Positions 24,871 through 38,399 of a stretch of 64,000 nucleotides of DNA are shown in pieces. The position numbers and the translations under genes are program-made. Position 1 is the first letter of the stretch. Each line of letters begins with the position of its first letter. The stretch covers positions 62,001-126,000 of the forward strand of contig MU859124.1 in NCBI GenBank assembly GCA_033297205.1, in the 5' to 3' direction. The notes beneath the pieces are model-generated. The model was not told where the DNA came from. It worked only from the letters and a program-made list of their open reading frames with translations, and made no database searches. The DNA is from Pseudoneurospora amorphoporcata. Taxonomy: Eukaryota > Ascomycota > Sordariomycetes > Sordariales > Sordariaceae.

Positions 24871-25803
24871 TATGATCGGACAAAGCAACTAAAAGCAGCT
24901 AGGGTATCCAAAACGTAACTCAGCGTGAGATCAATCAGAAGTCAAAAAGAAGGATGAAGGGGACGACAACGGGGTGTCTTTTTCAGCTATTCATAAGTGT
25001 ACCTAGATATTGTCGAAGGCAAACCCCCGAAAGTCTGCCCGATGAACAAGGCTCCAAGGCATAATAATCCCTTTTGGTTTTAAGCGGCTTGTCTGAGATA
25101 TGCCACACCATAATGGTGCTCAGCCTCAGAGCCTTCCACCTAGCGAGGCAGCGCAACGGGCTCAATTGGGTACCAAGCGCCTATGCCAAATACGTGGCGA
25201 CCATCGCCCCAGAAAAACAATGAGGCATATTGGCAATATTTAACCGCCACTCTTCCTTGCTTTCGAGTCCAGCCTTGGAGATAATTGGGGATAGCTGCCT
25301 GAGGGCTGGCTGATCTGATAAAAGAGTTGGTGTGATCGAAAAGGGATGGTGTTTACGGGTGGAATTATCACTGGGGACCAAGCCAAGCCCCCCTTGTTTT
25401 AGTTTAGGGTCCCCCGCAAAAGCGGCCTCGGGATAACAACTGCCGATGCGGTGCGAAAGAAAGGGTTAGGGTTCTAGCCGAACGTACTTGGGCTGCCGAT
25501 GCCGTCCGCCCGATCATCCACGACGTCTACCTGTGACTCTTCACGACCCGGGCCCGCATCAACTGATTCGATCACCGCAGCTGACTGCATCGTTCATCTT
25601 TGAACCACTTTGGATCATTTGCATAGCTCGGTTCATCACCAAGCCGTGGGAGCAGCAACTGCAAGGTACTTTCCAACATGTCATGACCAATGGGCCAAGT
25701 TCGGCTTTATGCTTCCAACTTGAGTTCTACATGCTGTATCCGCGGTGCGAAACGAGAGAGTCTCTATTACTGATGTTTAATATTCGAACATATTGCAGGC
25801 ACA
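24871..25803. promoter_or_regulatory. Divergent promoter region (TIR-like gene / HAD phosphatase)
   Basis: About 0.9 kb between divergent genes. A possible leader intron of the phosphatase gene runs 25666-25798 (donor GTACTT, acceptor TTGCAG, 5 bases before the start codon). The other short frames here are not convincing. Confidence 0.45.
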
Positions 25804-27751
25804 ATGGGAAGAACAGTTATAGACACAACGGGCGCGGACTTCTCCGCGCCGCCCGTTCAGGTCACATTCGATGGCCTCCTATTCGATATGGATGGCACCA
25901 TCATTGACTCTACCGCTGCTGTTGAGAAACACTGGGAGGCGTAAGTCTAATTTCTTTTATTTCGGTCATGAAGCGAACTAGCATGTTCCTATTTACGGGC
26001 TCAACGTGGATATATACTCGAGTGTCTCTGTGGCCTTGGAAGATGCAGATGGCAGGGCACAGGCCAAGCCACCCGAGAAGGGAAGACAAGGCTACCGTTA
26101 TCATGCAGATACCATAACCAATTCTGCCTGAAACCTGTTACATACGTCTTGTTTTTGACACTTGCTAACAGATGTTTGACGTTAACAGCATCGGTAACGA
26201 GATCGGGGTTTCGCCCGAGGTCATCCTCCAGCAAGTCAACACGTCCACCACTACCATAGCTCTTGGCCACTCGATAATTACCAAAGCTCGTCAACTGACC
26301 AGTGCTACTCCTATAATCCAGGACCTCCCATGGCAGAAGATCCATTGATATCCTCAAAGAGCTTGCCCCGGAGAAGGCAACCATGGAGTGTAAGTCAAGT
26401 CCGGACCGGAGGCCATGACCTGTCTTTTGTAACCAAAACGAGGTAAGCAGGCAAGCAACACACTGAACTAACCATACTGAACCACACCAGACGTCCAGTA
26501 CATGGAAGGTCTTCTCCCCAAGAACTATGGCCATGACGCGGTTGAGATTCCCGGTGCCCGCACCCTTCTCCAGGAGTTGATCGACCGCAAGAAGCCGTGG
26601 GCCATTGTTACTTCCGGTAGCATGCCGCTTGTTTCTGGGGTAAGTGATTTTGCTTTTGTCATATTTGATTCACTTCCCTTGTATGGAACTTATCTGGCAT
26701 ATTTCAACCCCTTTTTTGCCGTCTTCTTCACTCTTACATTCCCGCCCCCCTTGCACATTTCACTCTACAGAAACCTCTCATTTGACATCCATCTTGATAC
26801 CGTTCCTGCGAGTCATTCATCACTTCACTCGTGCTCTTTGTCTTCTATAATCCCCTATTAGGTACTCTGTCCAGTTCTTTCACTTAACTTACCGCACTTC
26901 TACAAATGTTCATTTTGTTAGAAGCCCTGTTGCTCTCCCGCATCTGGCCATTACACTTACCATCTGAACATCTCTTTACACACCCTTCTACACACGCACT
27001 CGTCTATACTCTCGTCCAAATGCAGTTTTCCGCGGCCTCTTCTGCGCACTACTCTTGATGGTTTACGCTTGATATTCTCCACGCATTCATCCCATCACTC
27101 TCCTACATTCTTCTCTTACATCTTCCCGTACTATAGACCTACTTACCCCTCCCTTATGGTCATTGTCCTCAAGCTTCACAATTCTGTCTATTGTGTCATT
27201 TCCTTTACCCGCCCTTCTACAACCACTCACCTTGTCTTGAGCTATTCTCACCTTCATCTATCATCTGTTCCTTCCCCACCGTTCACTCCTATCCCCTACA
27301 TTGACCCGCTCGACCTCTTTCAACCCCTTCCCACTCCCTGTCAATACCTCACCACCACTCCCACCTCTCCAACCCGCAATACAACCTGAGCTAACGCCCC
27401 CAACAGTGGCTAGACGTCCTCTCTCTCCCCCATCCGAGTCACCTCATCTCCGCCGAATCCGTCGCAAACGGCAAGCCCGATCCCGCCTGCTACCTCCTCG
27501 GCCGTGAGCGCCTCGGGCTCTCCAACTCAAACGCCGAGGTCCTAGTCCTGGAAGACGCACCCGCGGGTATCCGCGCCGGCAAAGCTGCGGGTTGCAAGGT
27601 CATTGGCCTTGTCACCAGTCACACGGTTGAGCAGGTGATGGAGGCGGGACCGGATTGGGTGGTGAGGGATCTGAGCAGCGTGAGGTATGTGGAGGGTGAA
27701 GACGGGAAGGTTACTTTGGAGATTAAGGATGCTTTGGTTTTGTTGAATTAG
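25804..27751 (+). CDS. HAD-family sugar/glycerol-3-phosphate phosphatase (Gpp1/Dog-like)
   Basis: A HAD hydrolase of the beta-phosphoglucomutase-like group, nearest in type to yeast Gpp1/Gpp2 (glycerol-3-phosphatase) and Dog1/2 (2-deoxyglucose-6-phosphatase). Five exons: 25804-25940, 26189-26230, 26322-26389, 26491-26639, 27407-27751; 246 residues, matching the family's about 250. Motif I is LLFDMDGTIID with nucleophile D28 and acid/base D30; motif II is WAIVTSGSMP; motif III Lys is in ANGKPDPACY; motif IV is LVLEDAPAGIRAGKAAG. All joins keep phase. Two introns are odd: intron 2 (26231-26321) starts GCAAGT, a GC-AG intron, and intron 4 (26640-27406) is 767 nt and strongly pyrimidine-rich, ending in branch GAGCTAAC and acceptor CAACAG. 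Which sugar phosphate it uses cannot be told; a glycerol role would fit osmotic adaptation. Confidence 0.9.
26640..27406 (+). other. Long pyrimidine-rich intron of the HAD phosphatase gene
   Basis: Intron 4 has 767 bases, donor GTAAGT, branch GAGCTAAC and acceptor CCAACAG. Its plus strand is dominated by C and T (runs such as CCACCACTCCCACCTCTCC). The frames inside it (27069-27389, 27301-27507) are intron sequence, not genes. The neighbouring introns of the same gene are about 90-250 nt. Confidence 0.8.
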
Positions 27752-30700
27752 ACTAGATGATGGAGACATAGGCTTGGCACTTGGCTTGGTGTTCTTCGAG
27801 ACCAGACCCTAGTGAGGAGGATTTGAGCATGGTAGATTACCTTTAGACTTGGTTGGGTGTTGGAATGAGGTGGGAGTGTTGTTGTTGTTGAGGTGAGAGT
27901 TGTATAGAGATAGAAGGGTTGCTACTGGCTTATAGAGGGAATGGCTATATACATTCCAGGTTTGTTTGGAATCTGTTTGCAGGAAGCCTTGCGCTCACAT
28001 ACCTTCCGAAACCCAGAATACTTCCCGGTTTATGGGGCTGGAAGCGAGTCGGCTCCCCAGAGAATATCATACACTAGTATTTTACAATGAGAATGATATA
28101 CGTCAAGAGCATGCCTGGACGGTGGTCAAGAGCGGCTGAGAATCATTGTTGAATGGCCTGTCGGAAGAGGTCGAGGGAGAAAAGATTGCTCGGCGAGTGG
28201 ATTGTCGTTTTCATCGTTTGCTTCATTGCGGTAGGCTTGACACTGGTGAGACCGACGAGAGGACTTCTCACTAATTTACCTATACAACCGACTAAGCACT
28301 CTCTTACCCTCTCATTGTCGTCAAGTATACCTAGGTAGGACACCCCTGAAGTGAGATTGGACTTCTCTTCCTACCCTTTTCATCTCTTTTCACCTAGCAC
28401 ACAACGGCTTCAGTCAACAGACACACAGACATCCTGGATAGGTAGACTCGCCTCCCTTGTCAGGCACACCGAACTCCCACCCCGGACTGGTGGACTGGTG
28501 TCGTACGAGACAAAAAGCCAAGCCAAGGCTCCATCATCAGACACACAGACAGCCAAGACACGATAATCTCAGGAGCCAGACAGACATAACCGGCAGACAA
28601 ACAAGCAGGTCGACAGACACACCGGTTATCAGACACTGGCACAGCTTTACCTCAAAAATAGGGGTTCGAGACAAGACACAACCAGAGACGGGAACCAAGA
28701 CGAACAGGTGTTCTGTAGCCTGGTGGTATATCCGCTCCCGAGTCCAAGTCTGTCTTGTCTGTCTCGTCAATTTACGTTCGTTCGCCTCACCTGTTTCTCG
28801 ATTTCCGAGCAGACAGCTTGTCTCAAGAAGGAAGGATGAGAAGTTGACCCGGGAATTTGGGCCAGATCATCTTTCCCTCGAACCGAAGGCACATTTTGTC
28901 AACAGCACAGCTTCCAGTCACTTTTCAATCTTAACCTTCCCTCTTTCAGTCCGAAACCGAGCCTCCCGTCGTCTATTGACGGCTTGTCCGCCCGTGTGTG
29001 TCCACCTTACCTCCACCTTCTTTTTCTCTCTCAGTCCTTGGGAGGATCGGACTCGGAAAGAAGGGTCGATTTTGCCAACGAGCAAGTGAGGAGCCGTTTC
29101 ATCATAGTGCCGGATTTCGGTCGGCGAGCTTAATATCTCGGCTTGTGGGCACCATGTCTCCATGTTAAAACAGCCTTCACTCCCGGTTTTCCTCTCCTTC
29201 GTGGCTTTTGACTTCCTTATCCTGCTGATGAGTCCAGAGTGGGTTTCTCTGTTTCCCAACAATTCAAAAGACTTCGGAGAAACAACTGTGAAATGCTGTG
29301 TCACCACACGGTAATAGCCAACTCTCACATCTCTCTAGTTTTTGCTTCCTTTTTTTTGCTCGCCTACGAAGATGAATCCAAGACAGAGAGCAAGACAAGG
29401 CAAGAAGCAACAGACCCCAGCCACGTACGATGCTCCTTCTGAACCTAATCTCCTTCCTTGGCCCCTGGTCTGGTCCGCGCTTTCACAATTCCCGACAAAG
29501 TGTCCGCATAAAAGTACACCACATTTTGTAGGGACGAATGAGCAGTGTAAAGCCACTTTCGACTTTTCTTCCAATCTGAGCCCTGTTTACACTCGATGAC
29601 TTCTCAGACGATCTCGGGTATTCCCTGTACTGCCTGGTACGTGGTCAAGTTGAGATGAGTGTAGATCGGTCCTTGTGCAAAGAAGTGGAACTAGGGGTGG
29701 CGAATTACACACCACATTGGAACAAGTGGAAAAGGGACACACACGGGCCAAGGAAAAAAAAAAAAAAAAGAAAAAAAAAAAGAAAAAATTTTTGCTGGCC
29801 GTGAAGATATCTTACCGAAAGAGAAGGAGGTTTCGGGGGATATCCACAACGGCAGTTGATTTCGCCTCCTCCACAAGAGAAGGTTACATTCTCACACTTA
29901 TCATAACAAAAGTAGAATTTTTCTGTTTGGGGCCAGCGAGTCAGCGAACACACAACAAAAACATCGCACCGCCACGCGTCCGCACCGCATCGCACCGCAA
30001 ACCTGCGACAACGTGTAGGTAGTGTTGTGGTGTAATGGACAGGGGGAGCTCGCGGAAGAAGGTTCATCAGGACATTACCTCTAAGCATCCGCGGCATGAC
30101 GATGGTCATGTGAGTTGGAACCAAAAGTTGCCAACAACACCGCGACCGACTCACCCAACCCGCCAGACGTAATTATTTCAAAGTTCCAAGGTTGCGTGCG
30201 GTCTACGAGTTCTCACTGCTACCGTGTCTCCTCCGTGTCTCTCCGCAAAAGTCTTTTTTGCTCTCCGACCGACATCTCTCCAAGCAAGCTGAGAAACACA
30301 AGCCGCGGTTCGATTCCGTAGATACGACTCTAATGCCGACGCTTTCCTATCGTCTTATCGGTAGTCAAGGGTTATTGTATGTAATCAAAGGAAACTCACT
30401 TCCTGACTAAAACCGCAAGATGGACGACTGGCGTTTCCTTCCTCCACCCAATCTTCCGAACGGGGGCCCCGAATGCCCTCACCGCCTGGCCCCGTTCTCC
30501 ACGACAGTCAAGCACCGGAACTCCGGGGGCCCAGCAGGAAAACGAAAACGGTTATGGAGCATGTCGTCGTTATCCTGTTTTGAGTTGCCTCACCCGGTCC
30601 CTTTCCTCCGTACTGTGCAAGGCGCCTCGACGTTTACGACGTAGCGTAGTCACTCTGCCGCTTTCCACCTGAGTTCCATTCCAAGTGTGACACGGTGATA

Positions 30701-31924
30701 GGTGATGGGTAGGCGATCGGCTCTTGGCCTGCTCTTGTCTAACGTGGGTTGGGCTCTTTTTGGCCTCCAGGCCGAGGTCGTGAGAGGCAGAGAGGGATAC
30801 TGATCATCTACCGGTCTCCATCTACCCAGCCGAAAAGCCAGCTAGCACCCCCGTCCTCATGTATGTAGGTAGCTAGCCGGGTTTCTAGGCAGCCAAGTTG
30901 TCAGGCAGTTAAGGAGAAATGTGTCCACAGCACTGTGTGTGTGTCCCCTTGTCCAAGTCAGTGTACTTCTTCCCAGAATCCCATCATCGGCCCATTCATC
31001 GCTCACCACCCAGTCTCCAGAACTCGTCAATGTCCACAATACCCCCCAGCGTACCCGCCGCTTCGAAGCAGGGAATGTGGGAAGGGGAAAGCTCTCTTAT
31101 CTGCCATTCGTCAATCACCTCAAACTCCTTGCTTGAAGATTGTGTCATTGGTGACAGTGCAGACATGGACAATGCCGCCAACCTTTGTGGCTTTGTGGGG
31201 AGCGACATGAGGGGGGTCAGGTCACATCCGGATACTCCCCCCGAGACAACACTCAAGAGACTCGATCCACCCAGTTGCCCATTTGCTGTCTCTTCTCTCT
31301 TTCGTCTCCGCTCTGGATTCTTGCTGCCGAGACATAGGGTGACACTGTAAGATACTGTGTTGAGAGTTGAGACAAGAATAGGCGACGAGTAGGGACCAAT
31401 CGTGTTCGTAAAGGTATGGATATAAAGGCGAGTGGGGGGTCCGTATGGGGTACAGATAGGCTTGACGGAAAGTCAAGGGGCAACACCTTGCCTCGTGGCT
31501 CAAGTTTGGCGAAGGAAGAGCGTCTCTTTTGGTTACCCTTGCTAACATATCGTTGTGATTCCTGGCGGCCGTTGAGCTCTGATTGTAGTGTACACTACGC
31601 TACAGCCCCCGAGCTGAAGAACAAAGGTTGATCTAAGGGGTCCGTGTTCCTAGGCTGATGCTGATCCCGATATATCCCAGAGCACGAGGTCGGAGCAAAT
31701 ATCTCCCCCCCCCGGAGCTCTGCGTTTTTCAACCGGCTGCGTGAGACGGGTATCTGTGGGCTTACTGAAGCCCTATCAGGCTACCTTTCGAGCCCGACTC
31801 TGCTGGCCACGTTATCCGCTGGAGAAAGGAAAGGGGGACTAGGAAAGACCTCCGGCCAGAACGCAAACTGAGAGTTGCCCCCAACCGTACGCACAAATGG
31901 TGAAAGCACGGCCGCTAGCCTTCC

Positions 31925-31929
<5 letters not shown>

Positions 31930-31959
<30 letters not shown>
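31930..31959. repeat. Poly(T) tract, 30 bases, then CT repeat
   Basis: An uninterrupted T run followed directly by (CT)4, in the gene-free interval. Confidence 0.9.
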
Positions 31960-32957
31960 CTCTCTCTGCCTTGTCCAATTCGCTGAGCAGCATGCTGTGG
32001 ATACAAAAAGAGAAACAAAAGGGTGGGAAGAGGGTTGCAGAGCAGATGGACACGGATGGTTGGTGAAAAGCTTTTCGCCGTCAGCGCTGTCGGCATCGCG
32101 ACAGTTTTGGGAAATTAAGTCGTCCTGGTGTACCCGTAGGAGGAGTGGCGGTGGCGACATCATTCGAGCCCGCAACCTAGGCCCATGTCCCGGGATTTTC
32201 ATTTCACCCGCAACACTGTACCATCAGCAAAACGAGCCGGTTGGCGTAAGGCTTTTCCCAGTTGTTTTGCGGCTGAAAACCACGCTGCCACTTCTACGGT
32301 TCGTGTCAAATTGCTGCGGAATTTGTGTTTTGGGTATCGCGTTCGCACGATGAGTGAGTATGGGGCCCAAATAGGGCTTGCGCGTTGATTTCTGTCCGTC
32401 AGTCGTCTGCCCCATCATAAGTTTGCCCTGAAACTCGCCTGTCAGCGCTTATACACCAATCTCGACGTTCGCTTGAGAAAGCTGTTGGACTGCCCTCAAG
32501 CAAGTCAGGATTTTCTATTTTCTCCGCCCCGTTGGACTAGGTAGAGATAATTCTTGTCTGTGTGCGTGGATCTGGTCTGATATTTGTTCCGAAGGAAAGG
32601 CAAGACATTTCGGACACAGATTGGTGGCTGCTCCTGGAGCAGGCAAACCACCCGCGCGAATTCATCATGGACTGGCGTATTCCTTCATGTTGTTTTTTTG
32701 GACACTGTCGCACTTCCGCATGTCTCAACGGGGATAGTACAGACGGAGGAACAACGTCGGTCACTACATTCCGAAGAACAGGCGGGTATCGAAGATGAAA
32801 TGACAACGGACGGACAGCTCCTGCAAGGTCCCGGCCTCCCTTCGCAAGGGGTAACACGGCCCTGAGCTGATTAATACCATCATTTCTACGGCGATATGAA
32901 GGTGAATCGGTTCGTGCAACACAATGGGCCTTGCAAGGGCACGATGGAGCTTGCAAA

Positions 32958-32993
32958 ATCCGATGTCCAAGAAATATCCGATGTCCAAGAAAT
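32958..32993. repeat. 18-bp tandem duplication
   Basis: Two perfect adjacent copies of ATCCGATGTCCAAGAAAT. Confidence 0.95.
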
Positions 32994-35900
32994 ATGATCC
33001 TCCTCGGGCAATTGCATGCTCCATCACACTTGTCGACTTCGAAAAAAGGGGAGTGTACCCTATACGTTGGTGTAGTGTACACTAGAATTGACATCATATC
33101 AGGAACGGATACAGACGTATTCTCCGAAATAGTCGGCGGTTTGCGTAACCGTCGGTGACGTTTGGTTCTCTTGAGTGACCAAGGTAATGTAGTACTTCCA
33201 CAAACTCGAGAGTGAAGCCCAGGTGGATGTAGGTATTTCCATCTCACACGGTGCTAGCAAGCACAAGCAAGGCTGTTGTAGCAACTGCTGTGGACATATA
33301 AGCAACATAACAGAACGCCTCGTGGCCTGGCTCTATTATGACGCCTCCGAGAAGCTTGCTGCGCCACCTCTGCAAGCCAACGTGATCGACGGCTACAGAT
33401 GTCCTGCTTTAGTCGGGCGTTGTTTACTGCAGGAACAGGAGACAGATGAGCAAGCCGCGTCAATCCGGATATGCTTTGCGGGCAGTTGACGATTTGACCA
33501 TGTTGTCTGAACTGTTTGACTGAAGGATTGCTTGTTGGTCAAGTCGAAAGGCTAGATTGCGGCTCAAATCGCGGGACGAAATTAGAGTCGATGTCGTGTA
33601 AGTAATTATGTCGTACAATGGCCCCCACGCCTGCAATGACGACTCCTTCTACGAAGGTGAACATTATCTTGGATTGCTCCGTCCCATTCAGCGTTCAAAT
33701 CTCCAGATGTGAGTGTTTAACCCGCCATCCGCGCAATGAGATATTTGTGAGGACTCAATATTCTTCCCAGAACCACGTGGCCTCCCTTTACTTCTGTCGA
33801 ATATGTTCCAAGGGCGTAATCAGAGGCGGAAGGGGGCAAAATGTCGGGCCACTCGTTGTCTGTAGGGTTCCAACGTTTTGTAGTAAGCAACTGCTCAGTT
33901 CAAGTCGTATGCTTGATGAGCTTGGGAAAGGTTGTGAGCTCAAGAGATCTGACCTCATTCAAGGGTTCCCGTCACAAAAACCTAAACGGGGAAACGGTGA
34001 TATCACGTCCCCACAAAGGATCCCAAACCATTTCCCCATTTCCGGTTGATCGGCAGCGATCAAATGCTCAACAGACAACGGGCGTCCTGAAAATCTTGCT
34101 AGCCGTATGCTAGGCTCGCTAGGTTGTCCTGGCGTACCTGGTCCTGCAGGCGACCAAATTTATTTTATCGCACAAATACCCGACTCCTCTAATGCATCGG
34201 CAGTTCGTGGGCAATGGGGTTTGTTAGGGTACGTACATAGGGTATAAGATAGGTATGGAGCAATGCGGGAGCGACAGAGGATGTGTCACGCGAGGAATGA
34301 TGGGACGGCGAGTCATCAATCACCCTTCAGATTGCAGTCTCCGTCGTTGATGTTATCCTCGTCAAAGACTTGAACTTTGGTAGCTCACTCATGTGGTTTG
34401 TGTGTTTTTGTTTGAATTCATTGAAGCATGCGTGAAATGATGTTTGAATAAACGACGCTCAAGATCCTCTGCATTGGTATATCGCACATCATAAGATGAT
34501 CGATGTTTGGTTAATGATTTGGTGCGAAAAGCATCATGGCTGCCGGTCGAGGTACCCCATGTTTCTTGATCATCTTCAGAGCGGGAAGAACCGTACTCTA
34601 ATCGGAGTCGTTCAGTTGCAATACTGTGCAGCGCCCCGGGAATGAGTAAGAGCTTGCCATCGCCTGTCACCATATGTCCACTGGAGCGTGCGGAGCTTCG
34701 ATTATGGTCAGTGCACTGCGTCGGAACGACTAGAACATAGTAGCCGACATGGGTGGGAAGGACGGGGGCTTCCCCGCGATCAGGCTACCGCATTGGGACG
34801 GACCATCGTGATGAGGAGCTTATTGCCTATTGGAGGCTGATACAGTATCTCCTCATACCTATCACAAGGCAAGTTGTTTAGTCAGGGCTGACCAGCGGGA
34901 TGGGAGATGAAGAGGTTGCCCAAGACCCGGCACACGAGACATCTCTTCAGATACGACAAGCGGTTGGTCTTCCACGTCCCTTACAACTTTGGAAGGATCA
35001 CAGCGATTCCTCCTGTGGGTGTTCAAAGGCCTGCTGGTGAAAACCTGGTAGCCTTGACTGTTAATCACAGCGGTATGATGCAGCTGTCCCGTCCACGGTA
35101 AACCTCTGTGTTGGTGCTCATGGCGGAAGGAAGCTTGATGCGACGCTGTGCGCCGTGAATTTGTGATCTTCCCTGTCCAGAGAAGCGCAATCTGAGCGAA
35201 GTCCATAAATAGACGTGCAGCCCTCAATCCGGGTGCATAGATGTTGTATCACATCGCGGCGTCGCGCCGTGTCTCTTGCGTGTGCACCTGTGGCCCCGTA
35301 ACAAATAATGACGGCCAGAAGGACGCTTGAATGTCGCGAGACGGCTCGTTGGGTTCTAACCAGTCGCTCAAAGGGATCATGAATGTTCAAAGTCATGGTA
35401 GTCCCAAGGCTGTGCGCAAAGACCTCGACTTGGGATTTTATCAGCGGATGGCACCGTAATCTTGGAGCGACGAAAGACCTACCTCGAGGCTGCCTGGCAA
35501 AGCAAAGAATACCACTGCACAATCCTCTGGATGATAGAAGTTGACCGTCGAATGCGACTCCGTGGTCGGTAACGAGTACAGTCCAATACCGGTTTGTTTG
35601 TTTTAGCCTGAGACCTTTGGTCAACTTTCCCAGGCGTTTTTATATCTAATTGATACGTTTTGTTCAATAAGGCGTATTTTACCATGCATATGCTCTTTTG
35701 GGGGTTGGATAATACTATAATGAATTTTATGCATGCCCTTTTAAACTGTACACGGCCAACGTTTTTGCGTGTAAGGGGCTTATAACCATTTAGGAGAGAT
35801 GTCGTCCAGTAGACCAGGCGTACCGAGCTAACAACAAACCAGCATCACAGTACAACGCTGGAGAGTTTGTTAGCTCGGAATTTATGATGGGGCGAAAATA

Positions 35901-38369
35901 GGGGGATTGATTGGCTTTGGAGGCCATTGCACTGCAAAGACGAAGACGACACTGTGAACAGAGGCACGTCGACCACTTCTTCGCCCCACATATTTACCAC
36001 CTTACCAGCTCACATAGTAGACACCACTCACGATGGTGACCCGCCGTCAGGTCCTACCTGACCAACTTAAAGGAGTAAAGTCCCTGTTCTGAGTACCAAA
36101 CCAACAAACTTTCAGGGGTTGGATTGTATGCTTGACATGTACGGACACTGTACCGCGTGGAGCAGGTATGTATCCCAAGTTCACCGGGAGAACCGGAGCT
36201 CTTGAGAAGGCTTCAGCTTGCTCAGCCGTGACCGCAACTGGGGGACGACCCGGATTGCTGCAGGAAAAGCCCCGGGTGCAAAGAAACCAATCAGGAGTGG
36301 GAGTAAGCGAGCTTGTCCACAGAACACCAACCGGCCAAGACAGAGTGTGAGGCCCAGACGGAAGATAAGTGACCAGCGGGAACTTGATACCCCGAGTCCT
36401 TTGCCTTTCAACAGCCATGTATCATAGCATAGAGTTATTATTATGCAAAGGTAGCTGCCGGGCCGCTGTGCACCTACAGTTTAGCGAATTATCAGCTCTC
36501 TCTGTTGCTCCCGAAGGATGAGCAATGCATATGCATCAAGTAATGAGGAGACCGGGCTGTCTTTCAAACATGAGCTTGAACCGTAGGCTTCAGGTTGTGT
36601 GTAGAAGTAGTGAACTTTTTTTGCTCGAGGTGGCCACTGTGAGTCTTTGACTGAGACCCTCTCGACCCCTACCAGAGAAATGTCGCCATAACTTGGGTGT
36701 CCTGATCAAGCCTTGGGAAGGTTGTCGCAGCATATGTGATTGCTGTCTCTCGGTGGCGCTACGCCATCAGCCAGCTTCTACCCGTGGCCAGTAGGAGAGA
36801 AAGCGTGCCTGACTGTTGATTTTTTTTTTTTTTTTTTTGATTTTGTTGAGAAGTGATGCTTCTTTTTGGTCTGTCGATACGACATGTAAGCGTATCGTAA
36901 CTGTCCTACCCAGAAGCACCAGCCAGAAGCACAGCCAGAAGCACATGTTGAAGATGGATTGAAGATGGGTTGTGTCTGCACGTAATTAACGACTTCAAGC
37001 CCACACAGCAGGAGCATGTACCGGTACGCGGTGTGATCAACCCCATCTCCTAGTAGGAATTTGGGTTCTGCTTGCGATTGGTCGCCTTCGTCGGCTGGTG
37101 TAGCACCTGAACCAAGGTGCTCAGGGTGCTGGGTAGTAGCTGGTAGCCGTCCGATAGCGGCCATGGCCATAGCGTCCGGCAAGGCGTAGAGCGTAAGCTG
37201 AGATGACTGTAGCCGTAGTGTACACGTGTAGGTGATAGCGAGGGGGGCGTCTGGAGTCAGCGGCTGGTGCCGAGATCACACATCATCAGCACCCAATCTT
37301 GGGCTAGGAGGATAGCTTGCTCCGTGTTGCCAGGGAGCTTCAGGCCTCCACGGTCCCGTCATGTTCACGCCGGAGGTGGCCGGCGAGACAAGCGAAGGGG
37401 GTGGGGGGGGAATTGTGATCACGATCCTGATGGCGAAAGGGTACTTGAGTGGTGAGCAGGAAGAAAATCAGAAAATGCGCGGTGAGGTCAACATTCCCAC
37501 TTGACGACTCAAGGCGTGTGTACAATTGCCATCTGGATGCCATCATCCATAACTGTGAGGTTGGAGAACCCCAGAATGGAACTGATGAAGGACCAAGGCC
37601 GTGGCATCTTGGCAGAATGGCGGGGATAGCCTTTGAGAGGCCGGGGGAGAGGGTGGAGACGGAAAGGAAGGAACCTAACTGATGATGATGGATGAGAATC
37701 TCAAGCTGGACGGGACGGGAAGATTGAAGAAGAAGAAGGGACCGTGACTGGAGGAGACACTCACAGTGAGTGAAGCTCCGGAAAGAACGAGGAAAGTGCG
37801 TTCTGTAGTGAGGTTGAACCAAGACGACAGTGTAGGTTAGGTAGTACTTAGCTCTTGCCCCACTCATCGCGCACTGGCAACCGAACTGCGGTGCAGTGAA
37901 ACAACTGAAATGCCTGACCATGTGCTACGCAGGCATTTCAATCTTACGCTAACTGTGCGGGTACAGTTTGGTCGGTTTTGACGTGAAATTTCGGAAACTT
38001 CGCACGTGCATATGCCTTGGTAATTTACTGGGCACTTAAGCATTTGCATTAATTACACTACATGATTTGCTCCTTCCCGGGTCCCTGTAGTGCCTGCCAT
38101 CTCCGTGTCTGGAGTCTGGACTCAAGCAGACTTGCCCTCTGGGACCGACTTCATGACGGTCATCCCTTCCTCAGGCGCGTCAGAAGCACACGGAGCAGCT
38201 TCCGACAATGTCAGGCAGCTTGAAGAAATTCTGCACTTGCCCTTTGGAAGTTGGTAGTCTGACGATTGAGCTGGACAAAGCCGGCCCAATCTGAGCGGGT
38301 GTGAATTTCGCAAACCCTCCCTCACTAACTACTTAGTAGTCACCTCGTTCAGTTTCCAAAGTCAGCTTT

Positions 38370-38399
38370 CCGGGATGGTGTACGCCGGGATGGTGTACG
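38370..38399. repeat. 15-bp tandem duplication
   Basis: Two perfect adjacent copies of CCGGGATGGTGTACG. Confidence 0.95.

Noticed and set aside
28457..29089. 210-codon plus-strand frame
   Set aside because: Begins at TTG, Arg/Ser/Thr-rich with repeat-derived sequence and no recognisable domain.
30301..30330. tRNA T-arm-like GGTTCGATTCC
   Set aside because: Only three of five stem pairs form well, and no matching acceptor, D or anticodon arm lies upstream.
32537..33247. 236-codon minus-strand frame
   Set aside because: Contains the 18-bp tandem duplication translated as a repeat, lacks any family resemblance and overlaps equally long frames.
34389..34673. 94-codon minus-strand frame starting ATG
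   Set aside because: Composition is protein-like, but there is no homologue, weak codon bias and no splice-linked partner; too weak to annotate.
35118..35624. 168-codon minus-strand frame
   Set aside because: No recognisable domain and inconsistent codon use; overlaps another frame at 34862-35227.
37340..37921. 193-codon minus-strand frame
   Set aside because: Ser/Pro/Leu-rich translation typical of C/T-rich noncoding DNA; no domain.
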